The position numbers and the translations under genes are program-made. Below are positions 55,247 to 63,892 of a stretch of 64,000 nt of DNA, one piece after another. Origin of the DNA: Agrobacterium larrymoorei (lineage in GTDB: Bacteria > Pseudomonadota > Alphaproteobacteria > Rhizobiales > Rhizobiaceae); NCBI RefSeq assembly GCF_013322225.1, contig NZ_JAAMFB010000027.1:186001-250000 (forward strand), in the 5' to 3' direction. Under the pieces are notes generated by a model. It was not told where the DNA came from. It searched no databases and saw only the letters and a program-made list of their open reading frames with translations. Within the stretch, counting starts at the first letter, position 1, and each line of letters starts with the position of its first letter.

Positions 55247-57231
55247 CCGGCAATGCGCATCTGCGCCTCCTGCTGCTGCCCTGCCGTCACCAGATGCGCG
55301 ACATCGAGAATGAGGGCGACACTGCCATCGCCCAGAATGGTGGCGCCAGAGAACGTCGCGACATCATGATGCAGCTTTGACATTGCCTTGATCACTGTCT
55401 GGTGGTCACCGATGATCTGGTCGACGACGAGACCAACGCGTTCCGACCCAGTGGAGATGACCACGACCTTCTGGAACTGATCAGGTTTCGTACCCGTTTG
55501 GAAAAGCTCGCGGAGACGAATGAAGGGGACGAGGCTTTCGCGAAGCGATATGAAGGAACGTCCGCGGGACTTCACATCGTCCTCAGGGGAAAGTTCGAGG
55601 CACTCTTCCACGGCTGAAAGCGGAATGACGTAGCAGCCTCCGCCAACGCGTACGAGCAGGCCATCTATGATCGCCAGCGTCAGTGGAATAGCGAGCGAGA
55701 TTTCCGAGCCTGCGCCGGGTGTTGAGGTGACACTGATCGAGCCGCGCAGGGTTTCGATTGTTTTCTTGACCACATCCATGCCAACGCCACGGCCTGACAG
55801 GTTGGTGACCTGTGCAGCGGTGGAGAAGCCCGGCTCGAAGATCATCTGCAAAAGTTCCTGATCCGCAAGCGTTGCGCCGGGGGCGACAAGGCCCACCGAT
55901 TCCGCCTTTGCGCGTACGCGCTGACGGTCGATCCCGCGTCCGTCGTCGCGTATGGTGATCGTGACATCGCCACCGGACTGCCGCGCGACGAGCGTGACGC
56001 GACCTGTCGGGTTTTTTCCTACCGCGATGCGTTCTTCCGGCTGCTCAAGACCGTGGTCACAGGAATTGCGAACGAGATGCACAAGCGGATCGGCAAGACG
56101 TTCGATAACGGCCTTGTCGACCTCTGTGCTTTCGCCTTCGGTGACAAGTTCGATCTGTTTGCCGGTTTCGCGTGCCAGATCGTGCGTCAGGCGGCGGAAA
56201 CGGCTGAAAAGTTGGGCGATGGGCACCATCCGCAGAACCATCATCGTATCGCGCAACTCGCCCGACAGGCGCTCCACGTCCTCGGAAACCGAGCGAAGCT
56301 GAATGTCGACGCTGGTGTTGGCGAGCTGTGAGAGGCGGGACTGTGCAATAACCAGTTCTCCGACACGGTCCATCAGTTCATCCAGCCGTTCGGCGGGAAC
56401 GCGCACGTTCTCAGTAGCCTTTGACTGCTTGGCATCAGCCGGGGACTGTGCTGCTGCCGGATTAGTTTTCGCTGCCTCTTCGACGGGCGAGGGCAGGGGC
56501 ACAATCTCGTGCTGGGGAGCCTCGTCTTCCAGCTTTGTGACCTTTAGGTCCATGTCGTCCATCACGAAGATGAAGACATCATCGATGGCTTCACGGGACT
56601 GTTCGGTGGTAAGCGTCGTGGACCAGGAAACGTAGAGATTGGCGGGATCGAACTCATCCAGCGACGGGATGGTGGATGTATCTGCAACGATCTCGCACTC
56701 ACCCATTTCTGCCAGTTCATCCAGCAAGCCAAGCGGGTTTGTGCCATTCGCCATGGCATTGGCGGGCAGGCGGAAGTCTATCTTCCATGTTGTTTTTGCC
56801 GGGCCCTGTTGCTTTGCCGGTGCCGCCTTTTGTGGCTGTGGTGTTTCAGCACCGGTTTCACCGCCGACCGCAGCTTGCAGCTTGGCGAGCAGGCGGTCGC
56901 CAGTTTCTGGAAACGCGGTAGCTGGGTTGTCTACAAGGCGACGCATATGGTCCTGCGCTTCCAGAACCGCCGCGATCAATTCGCTGCTCGCGGGGACTTC
57001 GCCCTTGCGAACGCGATCGAACGCCGTCTCGCAATGGTGTGTAAACGCAGCCAATGCCTCGAAGCCGAACATTGCTCCGGACCCCTTTAGGGTATGCAGG
57101 CCGCGAAACACGGCATCGATCTGACTCTGGTTGGAAAGATCATGCAACAGATCCAGAAGGCCGCTTTCGATCTGCTCGAAAAGCTCTCCTGCTTCCGTTC
57201 TGAAAACCTGAATGGGGTCCAGTATCGTCAT
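55243..57231 (-). CDS. cheA: Chemotaxis histidine kinase
   Basis: Central kinase of the array, 662 residues. P1 phosphotransfer domain with His46 (RGLHTLKGSGAMFGFEAL); a Pro/Ala/Gln-rich linker and P2-like region (about 130-270); P3 dimerisation (RLDELMDRVGELVIAQSRL); P4 ATPase with N box LVHLVRNSCDHGLE, G1 DDGRGIDRQRV and G2 GRGVGMDVVKKTIE; and P5 CheW-like domain to the end (DGLLVRVGGGCYVIPLSAVEECLEL). It overlaps cheY upstream and cheW downstream by 4 bases each. Expected targets are the CheY next to it and CheB. Confidence 0.95.
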   Translation of the reverse strand: MTILDPIQVFRTEAGELFEQIESGLLDLLHDLSNQSQIDAVFRGLHTLKGSGAMFGFEALAAFTHHCETAFDRVRKGEVPASSELIAAVLEAQDHMRRLVDNPATAFPETGDRLLAKLQAAVGGETGAETPQPQKAAPAKQQGPAKTTWKIDFRLPANAMANGTNPLGLLDELAEMGECEIVADTSTIPSLDEFDPANLYVSWSTTLTTEQSREAIDDVFIFVMDDMDLKVTKLEDEAPQHEIVPLPSPVEEAAKTNPAAAQSPADAKQSKATENVRVPAERLDELMDRVGELVIAQSRLSQLANTSVDIQLRSVSEDVERLSGELRDTMMVLRMVPIAQLFSRFRRLTHDLARETGKQIELVTEGESTEVDKAVIERLADPLVHLVRNSCDHGLEQPEERIAVGKNPTGRVTLVARQSGGDVTITIRDDGRGIDRQRVRAKAESVGLVAPGATLADQELLQMIFEPGFSTAAQVTNLSGRGVGMDVVKKTIETLRGSISVTSTPGAGSEISLAIPLTLAIIDGLLVRVGGGCYVIPLSAVEECLELSPEDDVKSRGRSFISLRESLVPFIRLRELFQTGTKPDQFQKVVVISTGSERVGLVVDQIIGDHQTVIKAMSKLHHDVATFSGATILGDGSVALILDVAHLVTAGQQQEAQMRIAG

Positions 57232-57596
57232 CTACCAAGAACCTTTCTGGCGATCTTCACGAGGCTTTCAGGATCGAATGGCTTGGTGATCCAGCCGGTC
57301 GCGCCCGCGGCCTTTGCACGCGCCTTCATGTCGGCGTCGGACTCCGTCGTCAGGAAGATGATCGGAATACCGGTGTGAGCTGGCGACTGGCGAAGCGCCT
57401 CGATCATTTCGAGACCGTTCATGTTCGGCATGTTCAGATCGGTAACGATAAGGTCGAATGATGCGCCCTTGGCCTTCGCCAGACCGTCAGCGCCATCGAC
57501 CGCCTCGGTGACCTGGTAGCCTGCATTGGTGAGGGCGATTTTCGTCGTCATCCGTATGCTGGCAGAATCGTCGACGGTAAGAATGTTGGCGCTCAT
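57228..57596 (-). CDS. cheY: CheY single-domain response regulator
   Basis: Receiver-only protein of 122 residues. Asp9/Asp10 and phosphorylated Asp53 (LIVTDLNMPNMNG), Thr in IIFLTTESD, and Lys in WITKPFDPESL are all present. The KPFDPESLVKIARKVL ending is typical of CheY. As no flagellar genes accompany the operon, the output may be the flagellar motor encoded elsewhere or a different target. The 4-base overlaps with the STAS gene upstream and cheA downstream show co-translation. Confidence 0.92.
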   Translation of the reverse strand: MSANILTVDDSASIRMTTKIALTNAGYQVTEAVDGADGLAKAKGASFDLIVTDLNMPNMNGLEMIEALRQSPAHTGIPIIFLTTESDADMKARAKAAGATGWITKPFDPESLVKIARKVLGR

Positions 57597-57907
57597 TGAA
57601 TATCCTTTCCATGCAGCCAGAAGAGGCGAGACGCCTCGTCCATTTTCGTGAGGAAGCCGCCACGCTGGAGCGTATCCACTACGCCGGGTGTTGCGGGCTT
57701 CTTGAGGGTGATGAATTTGCCGTGCTTGCGGGCGTAACCGCGTGATGCCTCCACCAGCTGGATAAAGCTGAGGTCAACCGTCACGTCTTCGGGAATATCC
57801 AGCACGATGGCATCGTTCATCTGAAACGCGGACAAAAGCTTTTCGTGAACAGCACCTATCCCCCGGATAGACAGGGAGGATGGGAGAGCAAGTATTTCCG
57901 GCGTCAT
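57593..57907 (-). CDS. STAS-domain protein heading the che operon
   Basis: Small protein of 104 residues with a STAS-like fold (ILALPSSLSIRGIGAVHEKLLSAF, then AIVLDIPEDVTVDLSFIQLVEASRGYA). The position of the usual phosphorylatable Ser of anti-sigma antagonists (DSSG) is taken by VDLSFIQ, so a serine is there but the following Gly is missing; phospho-switching cannot be assumed. It is the first gene of the operon (AGGACAAG before ATG 57907) and overlaps cheY by 4 bases. Comparable STAS-CheY-CheA arrangements occur in other che operons, where the role of the STAS protein is not settled. Confidence 0.82.
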   Translation of the reverse strand: MTPEILALPSSLSIRGIGAVHEKLLSAFQMNDAIVLDIPEDVTVDLSFIQLVEASRGYARKHGKFITLKKPATPGVVDTLQRGGFLTKMDEASRLFWLHGKDIQ

Positions 57908-58774
57908 AGACTTGTCCTGGGTTCAGCGGTGTTTTGAAGTCGGTTTGTTGTGAGCGAAGCGTAATTATCTGCGGTGGCAATCAGCGGAGGGGCTGCCTGG
58001 ATCGCATTTTGATAAATTTATCAGTGGTCTTGCTGGAGCCATTGCCTGTCGGATGACGAGAGATACTCTGAATGGAATAGACTGTCGCTTTGGCGGCATG
58101 TTTATCGACGCGCGGCACAAAGACTGCGGCCTCGCTATCGTCTATAAGCACAACTCTCACGTTTGAACTCCGGGCGGGCAGGAAATGGGCAAGTCATCTA
58201 CTCCAGCGGTTGCGGGGGTAGGATTTCTCGCGACTAAACATCTTTTGAGTTTAAGGCCTGCTTCATGCGCCCATGGCAAATATCGATCATTTTTAGAGGG
58301 TTGCCCCAGAAATCGTCTTGGTCACCATATTAGCGTATTAGATATTGCAATGGTTAAGGTGAGATTAAGGGGGGTTGAATTAATTGGATTTTGTTAAACG
58401 AAAGGGTTGTACAACATTCAATTTAGAATTGACCAATTCAATCCTTCCAGTTTGCTTAAATTTGTCTCTTCTATTTAAGATTCGGCTGAAAATTTATGCG
58501 ACAAAATTAATGTTTGTGCGTTCCGATCTTGCGTTCATCTTTTTGATGGTTGTTGAATTACTGCATTTTACCTTTAGAAGATGGACGTGAAGAAATTTTC
58601 GTCGGCGTTTCTGAACTTCGCATATTTTTCTGCCGCCATAGGTTTGATATTTAGCTTAAAATATTGAAAAATAATGACTTTTATTGAAACGTAAAATTTA
58701 CTCGCGCAACTGTTGCACATCGTAAATCTTTCGCATACGGTTTTACGGCAACGTTTCAGTGAGGGAGGAGACTC
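57908..58774. other. AT-rich gap with no convincing gene between the che operon and the second sugar importer
   Basis: An 867-base stretch between divergent operons. 57908-58180 should carry the che promoter. From about 58300 to 58760 base composition becomes clearly AT-richer than elsewhere in the window. Two short plus-strand frames (58185-58397 and 58384-58590) lack ribosome sites and resemble nothing I know. No RNA gene is recognisable. Confidence 0.5.
58686..58757 (+). promoter_or_regulatory. Candidate operators upstream of the second sugar importer
   Basis: Several short symmetric motifs crowd just upstream of the binding-protein gene: GTAAAATTTAC (58691-58701), GCAACTGTTGC (58706-58716), CGTAAA at 58721-58726 opposite TTTACG at 58742-58747, and GAAACGT (58686-58692) inverted as ACGTTTC (58751-58757). 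Odd palindromes of this kind are typical of sugar repressors; no repressor gene is within the window on this side. Confidence 0.4.
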
Positions 58775-60010
58775 ATGCGCATTCGTTCTATTCTGGCTGC
58801 TTTGGCTGCCGGTGTTATGCTTCCGGCGGGTATTGCCAATGCCGCGGATCTAGAGGTGACACATTGGTGGACATCGGGAGGAGAGGCCGCAGCCGTAGCG
58901 GAACTTGCCAAGGCGTTCGATGCAACCGGTAACAAATGGGTCGATGGTGCGATTGCGGGAGGTGGAAGCACGGCTCGTCCCATCATGGTCAGCCGCATCA
59001 CCGGCGGCGATCCCATGGGCGCCACGCAGTTCAATCATGGTCGGCAGGCAGAAGAGCTCGTTCAATCCGGCTTGATGCGAGATCTCAGCGATGTCGCTGA
59101 AAAAGGCAAATGGAAAGACGTCATCAAGCCGTCCAGCCTGCTTGATAGCTGCACCATCGACGGCAAAATTTATTGCGCGCCCGTCAACATTCACTCATGG
59201 CAGTGGTTGTGGCTTTCCAACGAAGCTTTTAAAACGGCCGGTGTCCCGGTCCCTAAAAACTGGGCGGAGTTTGTGGCTGCGGGACCTGCGCTTCAGAAGG
59301 CAGGAATTCAGGCGCTTGCACTTGGCGGTCAGGCCTGGCAGTCGAACGGTCTGTTCGATACGTTGACACTCTCGCTTGGCGGCAAGGAACTTTACGAGAA
59401 GGTCTACAAGGACAAGGATGCAGATGTAGCAGCGGGACCAGAAATGGCGAAAATCTTCGCTGCTGCTGACGAAGCGCGCAAGCTCTCCAAGGGGTCCAAC
59501 GTTCAGGATTGGAACCAGGCAACCAACATGGTCATCACTGGCAAGGCTGGCGGTCAGGTCATGGGCGATTGGGCGCAGGGTGAATTCCAGATCGCCAACA
59601 AGAAAGCCGGCACTGACTACACTTGCCTGCCTGGTCTCGGAATGAACGAGTATCTTACCACCGGGGGCGATGCTTTCTATTTCCCGCTTCTGGATAATGA
59701 AGAGAAATCGAAGGCACAGGATGTTCTTGCGGAAACCATCGTCGATCAAAAAGTGCAGGTCGCCTTCAACCTGAAAAAAGGCTCGCTCCCAATTCGCGGC
59801 GACGTCGATCTGGCAGCTGCCAACGACTGCATGAAGAAGGGGCTTGAAATAATCGGGAAAGGCAATGCGCTCACCAGCACGGACCAGCTCGTCTCCGCTG
59901 ACACGCAGAAGCAGAAGGAAGATCTCATGGCGGAATTCTTCGCCAATGCTTCCCTGACGCCTGAAGCTGCGCAAAAGCGCTTTGCCGAGATCATTTCCTC
60001 AGCGGATTGA
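58775..60010 (+). CDS. Periplasmic sugar-binding protein of ABC transporter (glucose/mannose-type family)
   Basis: Solute-binding protein, family 1, 411 residues. Clear signal peptide (ILAALAAGVMLPAGIANA) before ADLEVTHWWTSGGEAAAV, which is the start typical of the GtsA/glucose-mannose binding group. Further motifs are GGGSTARPIMVSRITGGDPM, CAPVNIHSWQWLWLSNEAF, MGDWAQGEFQIANKKAG and GLGMNEYLTTGGDAFYFPL. Four cysteines are present (two pairs), possibly as disulfides. GGGAGGAG lies 4-5 bases before ATG 58775. It is first in an operon with two permeases, an ATPase and two sugar-modifying enzymes. The sugar cannot be fixed from sequence. Confidence 0.9.
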   Translation: MRIRSILAALAAGVMLPAGIANAADLEVTHWWTSGGEAAAVAELAKAFDATGNKWVDGAIAGGGSTARPIMVSRITGGDPMGATQFNHGRQAEELVQSGLMRDLSDVAEKGKWKDVIKPSSLLDSCTIDGKIYCAPVNIHSWQWLWLSNEAFKTAGVPVPKNWAEFVAAGPALQKAGIQALALGGQAWQSNGLFDTLTLSLGGKELYEKVYKDKDADVAAGPEMAKIFAAADEARKLSKGSNVQDWNQATNMVITGKAGGQVMGDWAQGEFQIANKKAGTDYTCLPGLGMNEYLTTGGDAFYFPLLDNEEKSKAQDVLAETIVDQKVQVAFNLKKGSLPIRGDVDLAAANDCMKKGLEIIGKGNALTSTDQLVSADTQKQKEDLMAEFFANASLTPEAAQKRFAEIISSAD

Positions 60011-60021
60011 TTGCAATCGCT

Positions 60022-60085
60022 GGCATCGGTGGGTTTCACCGGTGCCGATGACGTCTCTCCAAGGCGTCCCCCGTAATGGGGGACG
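60022..60085 (+). promoter_or_regulatory. Two consecutive hairpins between binding-protein and permease genes
   Basis: Hairpin 1: GGCATCGGTG / CACCGGTGCC (60022-60031, 60037-60046), one G-U pair. Hairpin 2: CGTCCCCC / GGGGGACG (60065-60072, 60078-60085), 5-base loop. Neither is followed by a T-run. They likely stabilise the binding-protein message relative to the permease part, as the hairpin at 2696-2724 may do in the first importer. Confidence 0.6.
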
Positions 60086-60130
60086 TCATGGATAAGGCAT
60101 GCCAACGGCAACGATTGACAGGAGAGGTGC

Positions 60131-61033
60131 ATGGCGGGGAGAACCCACGCTGGTCGTCCAAACCAGTTATTCCGCAATCTCAATTCGAAGATTGCATCAA
60201 TACCCATGATTTTGGTCTCTATGGTCATTTTTCTAGGGGGAACGATCTGGACCGTCGTTTATTCCTTTACGAACTCCAAACTACTGCCGCGCGCCAGTTT
60301 CATCGGTTTCGACCAGTATGAACGCCTTTGGGACGCACCACGCTGGATCGTTTCAATTCAGAATCTGGCAATATACGGCGTTCTGTCTCTGATATTCAGC
60401 CTTGTTATCGGCTTCGTTCTTGCGGCTCTGATGGATCAGAAAATCCGTTTCGAGAATACCTTCAGAACGATCTTTCTTTATCCCTTTGCTCTGTCTTTCA
60501 TCGTGACCGGTCTCGTATGGCAGTGGTTGCTCAATCCGGAATTCGGCATTCAGTCCGTCGTACGGTCGATGGGTTGGGAAAGCTTCACCTTCGACCCTCT
60601 CTATAATTCTCAAATCGTCATCTACGGCATTCTGATCGCAGCGCTATGGCAGGGTACGGGGCTCGTAATGTGTCTGATGCTGGCCGGTTTGCGCGGCATC
60701 GATGAGGATATTTGGAAAGCCTCGCGGGTCGATGGCATCCCGATGTGGAAGACCTATCTGCTGATCGTCATTCCCATGATGCGCCCGGTCTTCATCACCA
60801 CACTGGTCATCATCGCCAGCGGCATCGTCAAGGTTTACGATCTTGTGGTTGCGCAAACCAGCGGTGGTCCCGGCATCGCTTCGGAAGTGCCAGCGAAATA
60901 CGTCTACGATTACATGTTTCAGGCGCAGAATCTCGGGCAGGGATTTGCGGCGTCGACGATGATGCTGATCACTGTCGCAATCATCATCATTCCATGGGCT
61001 TACCTCGAATTCGGAGGGCGCAAACGTGGCTAA
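60131..61033 (+). CDS. Sugar ABC transporter permease, MalF/UgpA class
   Basis: Inner-membrane permease of 300 residues, with the six-helix core including ILVSMVIFLGGTIWTVVYSF, IYGVLSLIFSLVIGFVLAAL, FLYPFALSFIVTGLVWQWLL and the EAA-type loop WKASRVDGIPMWKTYLLIVIPMM. The C-terminus is short (AYLEFGGRKRG). AGGAGAGG lies before ATG 60131. It overlaps the next permease gene by 8 bases. Partners: binding protein upstream, second permease and ATPase downstream. Confidence 0.93.
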   Translation: MAGRTHAGRPNQLFRNLNSKIASIPMILVSMVIFLGGTIWTVVYSFTNSKLLPRASFIGFDQYERLWDAPRWIVSIQNLAIYGVLSLIFSLVIGFVLAALMDQKIRFENTFRTIFLYPFALSFIVTGLVWQWLLNPEFGIQSVVRSMGWESFTFDPLYNSQIVIYGILIAALWQGTGLVMCLMLAGLRGIDEDIWKASRVDGIPMWKTYLLIVIPMMRPVFITTLVIIASGIVKVYDLVVAQTSGGPGIASEVPAKYVYDYMFQAQNLGQGFAASTMMLITVAIIIIPWAYLEFGGRKRG

Positions 61034-61967
61034 TATCAGTACATTGAATACGGTCGCAGCGGGGGCGGATGCCGTCTCGAAAAACCTCGCCGGTCCGCGT
61101 GGTCGCAAGCCTCGCAAACGCCTTTCCCGGCGCAACATCATGCTCTACGGCACTCTTTTTGTCGCTGCGGTTTATTACTTGTTGCCTCTCTATGTCATGG
61201 TCGTGACGTCGTTGAAAGGCATGCCTGAAATCCGCCTTGGCAATATTTTCGCGCCGCCGGTCGAAATTACCTTCGAGCCCTGGGTCAAGGCCTGGGCAAA
61301 TGCCTGCACGGGCCTGAATTGTGATGGCCTCTCGCGCGGCTTCTGGAACTCCGTAAGGATCATGGTGCCGTCGACAATCGTTTCGATCCTTGTCGCGTCC
61401 GTCAGCGGTTACGCACTGGCAAACTGGAAGTTCAAAGGGTCGGAGCTTTTCTTTTCGATCCTCATCATCGGAGCGTTCATTCCCTATCAGGTGATGATCT
61501 ACCCAATCGTGATCGTCCTGCGTGAAATGGGCGTCTACGGCACGCTGACCGGCCTCGTCATCGTCCATACGATTTTTGGAATGCCGATCCTGACACTTCT
61601 CTTCCGCAACTACTTTGCGGGTTTGCCGGAAGAGTTGTTCAAGGCGGCACGTATCGACGGCGCGAATTTCTGGCAGATCTATTTCCGGATCATGTTGCCC
61701 ATGTCGCTGCCTATCTTCGTGGTGGCGATGATTTTGCAGGTCACAGGTATCTGGAACGACTTCCTCTTCGGTGTCGTGTTCACGCGACCTGAATATTACC
61801 CGATGACGGTGCAGCTCAACAACATCGTCAACTCGGTTCAGGGCGTCAAGGAATACAACGTCAACATGGCGGCTACCCTGCTGACCGGTGCCGTTCCGCT
61901 GTTCGTTTACTTCGTTTCAGGCAGACTTTTTGTCCGCGGCATCGCCGCAGGCGCAGTCAAAGGTTAA
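61026..61967 (+). CDS. Sugar ABC transporter permease, MalG class
   Basis: Permease of 313 residues with an unusually long basic cytoplasmic N-terminus (about 40 residues, including GPRGRKPRKRLSRRNI) before the first helix YGTLFVAAVYYLLPLYVMV. The EAA loop is FKAARIDGANFWQIYFRIMLPMS, and the end FVRGIAAGAVKG is the usual MalG-type terminus. The start is a GTG at 61026 inside the previous gene, with GGAGGG 7 bases upstream. It is followed after 5 bases by the ATPase gene. Confidence 0.93.
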   Translation: MANISTLNTVAAGADAVSKNLAGPRGRKPRKRLSRRNIMLYGTLFVAAVYYLLPLYVMVVTSLKGMPEIRLGNIFAPPVEITFEPWVKAWANACTGLNCDGLSRGFWNSVRIMVPSTIVSILVASVSGYALANWKFKGSELFFSILIIGAFIPYQVMIYPIVIVLREMGVYGTLTGLVIVHTIFGMPILTLLFRNYFAGLPEELFKAARIDGANFWQIYFRIMLPMSLPIFVVAMILQVTGIWNDFLFGVVFTRPEYYPMTVQLNNIVNSVQGVKEYNVNMAATLLTGAVPLFVYFVSGRLFVRGIAAGAVKG

Positions 61968-61972
61968 GCTTC

Positions 61973-63061
61973 ATGAACAAAAGCGTTTCAATCCAAGACC
62001 TTTCCCTGTCGTTCGGCGCCGTCAACGTGCTGACCGACCTCAATCTGGATATTTACGACGGCGAGTTTCTGGTGCTGCTGGGATCGTCCGGTTGCGGAAA
62101 ATCGACCCTGCTTAATTGTATCGCAGGACTTCTGGAACCCACCGACGGGCAGATTTTCATCAAGGATCGCAACGTCACATGGGAAGAGCCTAAAGACCGT
62201 GGCATCGGCATGGTGTTCCAGTCCTACGCGCTTTATCCGCAGATGACAGTTGAAAAAAACCTGTCGTTCGGCCTTCAGGTGGCAAAGGTGCCGAAAGATG
62301 AAATCGATAGGAGGGTGAAACGGGCGGCTGGCATTCTCCAGATCGAACCGCTGCTTAAACGCAAACCGGCCGAGCTTTCAGGCGGACAGCGACAGCGCGT
62401 TGCCATTGGCCGGGCGCTGGTGCGCGACGTCGACGTATTCCTGTTCGATGAACCTCTGTCCAACCTCGATGCCAAGCTGCGCTCGGAGCTTCGCGTCGAA
62501 ATCAAGAGGCTTCACCAGTCACTCAAAAATACGATGATCTATGTCACGCACGACCAGATTGAGGCGCTGACACTGGCAGACCGCATCGCCATCATGAAAA
62601 GCGGCGTCATTCAGCAGCTGGACGACCCGGTCTCGATTTACAACAAACCCAAAAACCTCTTCGTGGCGGGCTTCATCGGTTCCCCGTCAATGAACTTCCT
62701 GCGCGGCGAGTTGCAGGAGAAAGACGGCAAAGTCGTCTTCGTCACCAACGGCGTCAGCTTCACGCTCGACGGTTATGCAGCATCCGCGCCGCTCGTGGCG
62801 GGTAGTTCTGCCGTGCTCGGCGTGAGACCGGAACATGTTCGCGTCGATGCGGACATCACCGGAGGAGAAGTCCACGAGGCCGTGGTCGATATCGAAGAGC
62901 CGATGGGTGCCGATAATCTTATCTGGCTTAAGCATGCCGGGCATACCCTGTCCGTGCGTGTGGGCGGGCACCGGCGGTTCGCTCCCGGCACCAAGGTCAA
63001 GCTGTCTTTCGATATGAGCATGGCCTCCCTTTTCGATGCGACGACGGAAGATCGCATCTGA
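61973..63061 (+). CDS. Sugar ABC transporter ATP-binding protein (MalK/UgpC class)
   Basis: ATPase of 362 residues. Walker A GSSGCGKST, Q-loop [12 protein letters not shown], signature [17 protein letters not shown], Walker [20 protein letters not shown] and the H-loop YVTHDQIEALTL are intact. The C-terminal regulatory OB domain (about 240-362) includes [17 protein letters not shown] and VLGVRPEHVRVD. It is close in design to the ATPase at the left edge of the window, as both belong to the same class, but distinct in sequence. It is in the second importer operon. Confidence 0.94.
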   Translation: MNKSVSIQDLSLSFGAVNVLTDLNLDIYDGEFLVLLGSSGCGKSTLLNCIAGLLEPTDGQIFIKDRNVTWEEPKDRGIGMVFQSYALYPQMTVEKNLSFGLQVAKVPKDEIDRRVKRAAGILQIEPLLKRKPAELSGGQRQRVAIGRALVRDVDVFLFDEPLSNLDAKLRSELRVEIKRLHQSLKNTMIYVTHDQIEALTLADRIAIMKSGVIQQLDDPVSIYNKPKNLFVAGFIGSPSMNFLRGELQEKDGKVVFVTNGVSFTLDGYAASAPLVAGSSAVLGVRPEHVRVDADITGGEVHEAVVDIEEPMGADNLIWLKHAGHTLSVRVGGHRRFAPGTKVKLSFDMSMASLFDATTEDRI

Positions 63062-63105
63062 CCATAGCAATCCACCCCAGATAGTCCCAATGTCAGGAGA
63101 GACAT

Positions 63106-63867
63106 ATGACGAAACTTGGCTTTCAACTTTACAGCGCGCGCAATTTTCCACCGCTTTCAGACATTTTCAAAAAGCTCTCGGCAGCCGGGTATTCCCATGT
63201 CGAAGGCTTTGGCGGCATTTACGGCACCATGGACGATGCGGCCTTGCAGGCGTTGAAGAATGATCTGGATGCCAATGGTCTGACGATGCCGACTGGTCAT
63301 TTCGGTCTGGACATGCTGGAAAGCGATCCGCAGCGGGCGCTCAAGATCGCCAAGACGCTTGGCATCGAGGCCATCTATTGCCCTTATCTTCTTCCCGATC
63401 AGCGCCCACGCGATGCCGCAGGATGGTTCGCATTCGGCAAACGTCTTCAGGAAGCTGGAAAGCCGTTCCGCGATGCTGGCCATTCCTTCGGCTGGCATAA
63501 CCACGATTTCGAGTTTGTGTCCCTCGAGGACGGCTCCACGCCGCAAGAGCAGATCTTTGCTGGCGGCCCAGAATTGGATTGGGAAGCCGATATAGCTTGG
63601 ATCATTCGCGGCAGTGCCGATCCGTTCGCCTGGATCGAGGGGTACGGGAAGCGCATTACTGCGGTTCATGTGAAGGATATCGCGCCGCTGGGTGAAAACA
63701 CCGATGAAGATGGCTGGGCGGATGTTGGCCACGGTAAGGTAGACTGGAAGGGTCTGGTTGCTGCGCTCAAAGACACGTCCGTAAAATATTACGTCGTCGA
63801 GCATGATAATCCGAGCGATGTGGATCGCCTGATCACGCGCTCCATCTCTTCTTTCAACACCTATTAA
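63106..63867 (+). CDS. Sugar-phosphate isomerase/epimerase-like protein (xylose isomerase-like TIM barrel)
   Basis: Metal-dependent TIM-barrel protein of 253 residues of the IolE/xylose-isomerase-like family, probably acting on the imported sugar or its oxidised form. Motifs: LGFQLYSARNF at the start, SHVEGFGGIYG, GHSFGWHNHDFEFV (metal-binding His and Glu), ELDWEADIAWIIRGSADP and ITAVHVKDIA with the final YYVVEHDNP. AGGAGAG precedes ATG 63106. It follows the ATPase gene by 44 bases and precedes a dehydrogenase gene by 25. Such epimerase/dehydrogenase pairs often accompany sugar ABC importers in rhizobia. Confidence 0.87.
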   Translation: MTKLGFQLYSARNFPPLSDIFKKLSAAGYSHVEGFGGIYGTMDDAALQALKNDLDANGLTMPTGHFGLDMLESDPQRALKIAKTLGIEAIYCPYLLPDQRPRDAAGWFAFGKRLQEAGKPFRDAGHSFGWHNHDFEFVSLEDGSTPQEQIFAGGPELDWEADIAWIIRGSADPFAWIEGYGKRITAVHVKDIAPLGENTDEDGWADVGHGKVDWKGLVAALKDTSVKYYVVEHDNPSDVDRLITRSISSFNTY

Positions 63868-63892
63868 TCCCCCACGTATCTGGAGTTAGATC

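Noticed and set aside
58185-58590. Two overlapping small plus-strand frames (70 and 68 codons) as genes
   Set aside because: No ribosome site, no resemblance to known proteins, and AT-rich composition unlike neighbouring genes.
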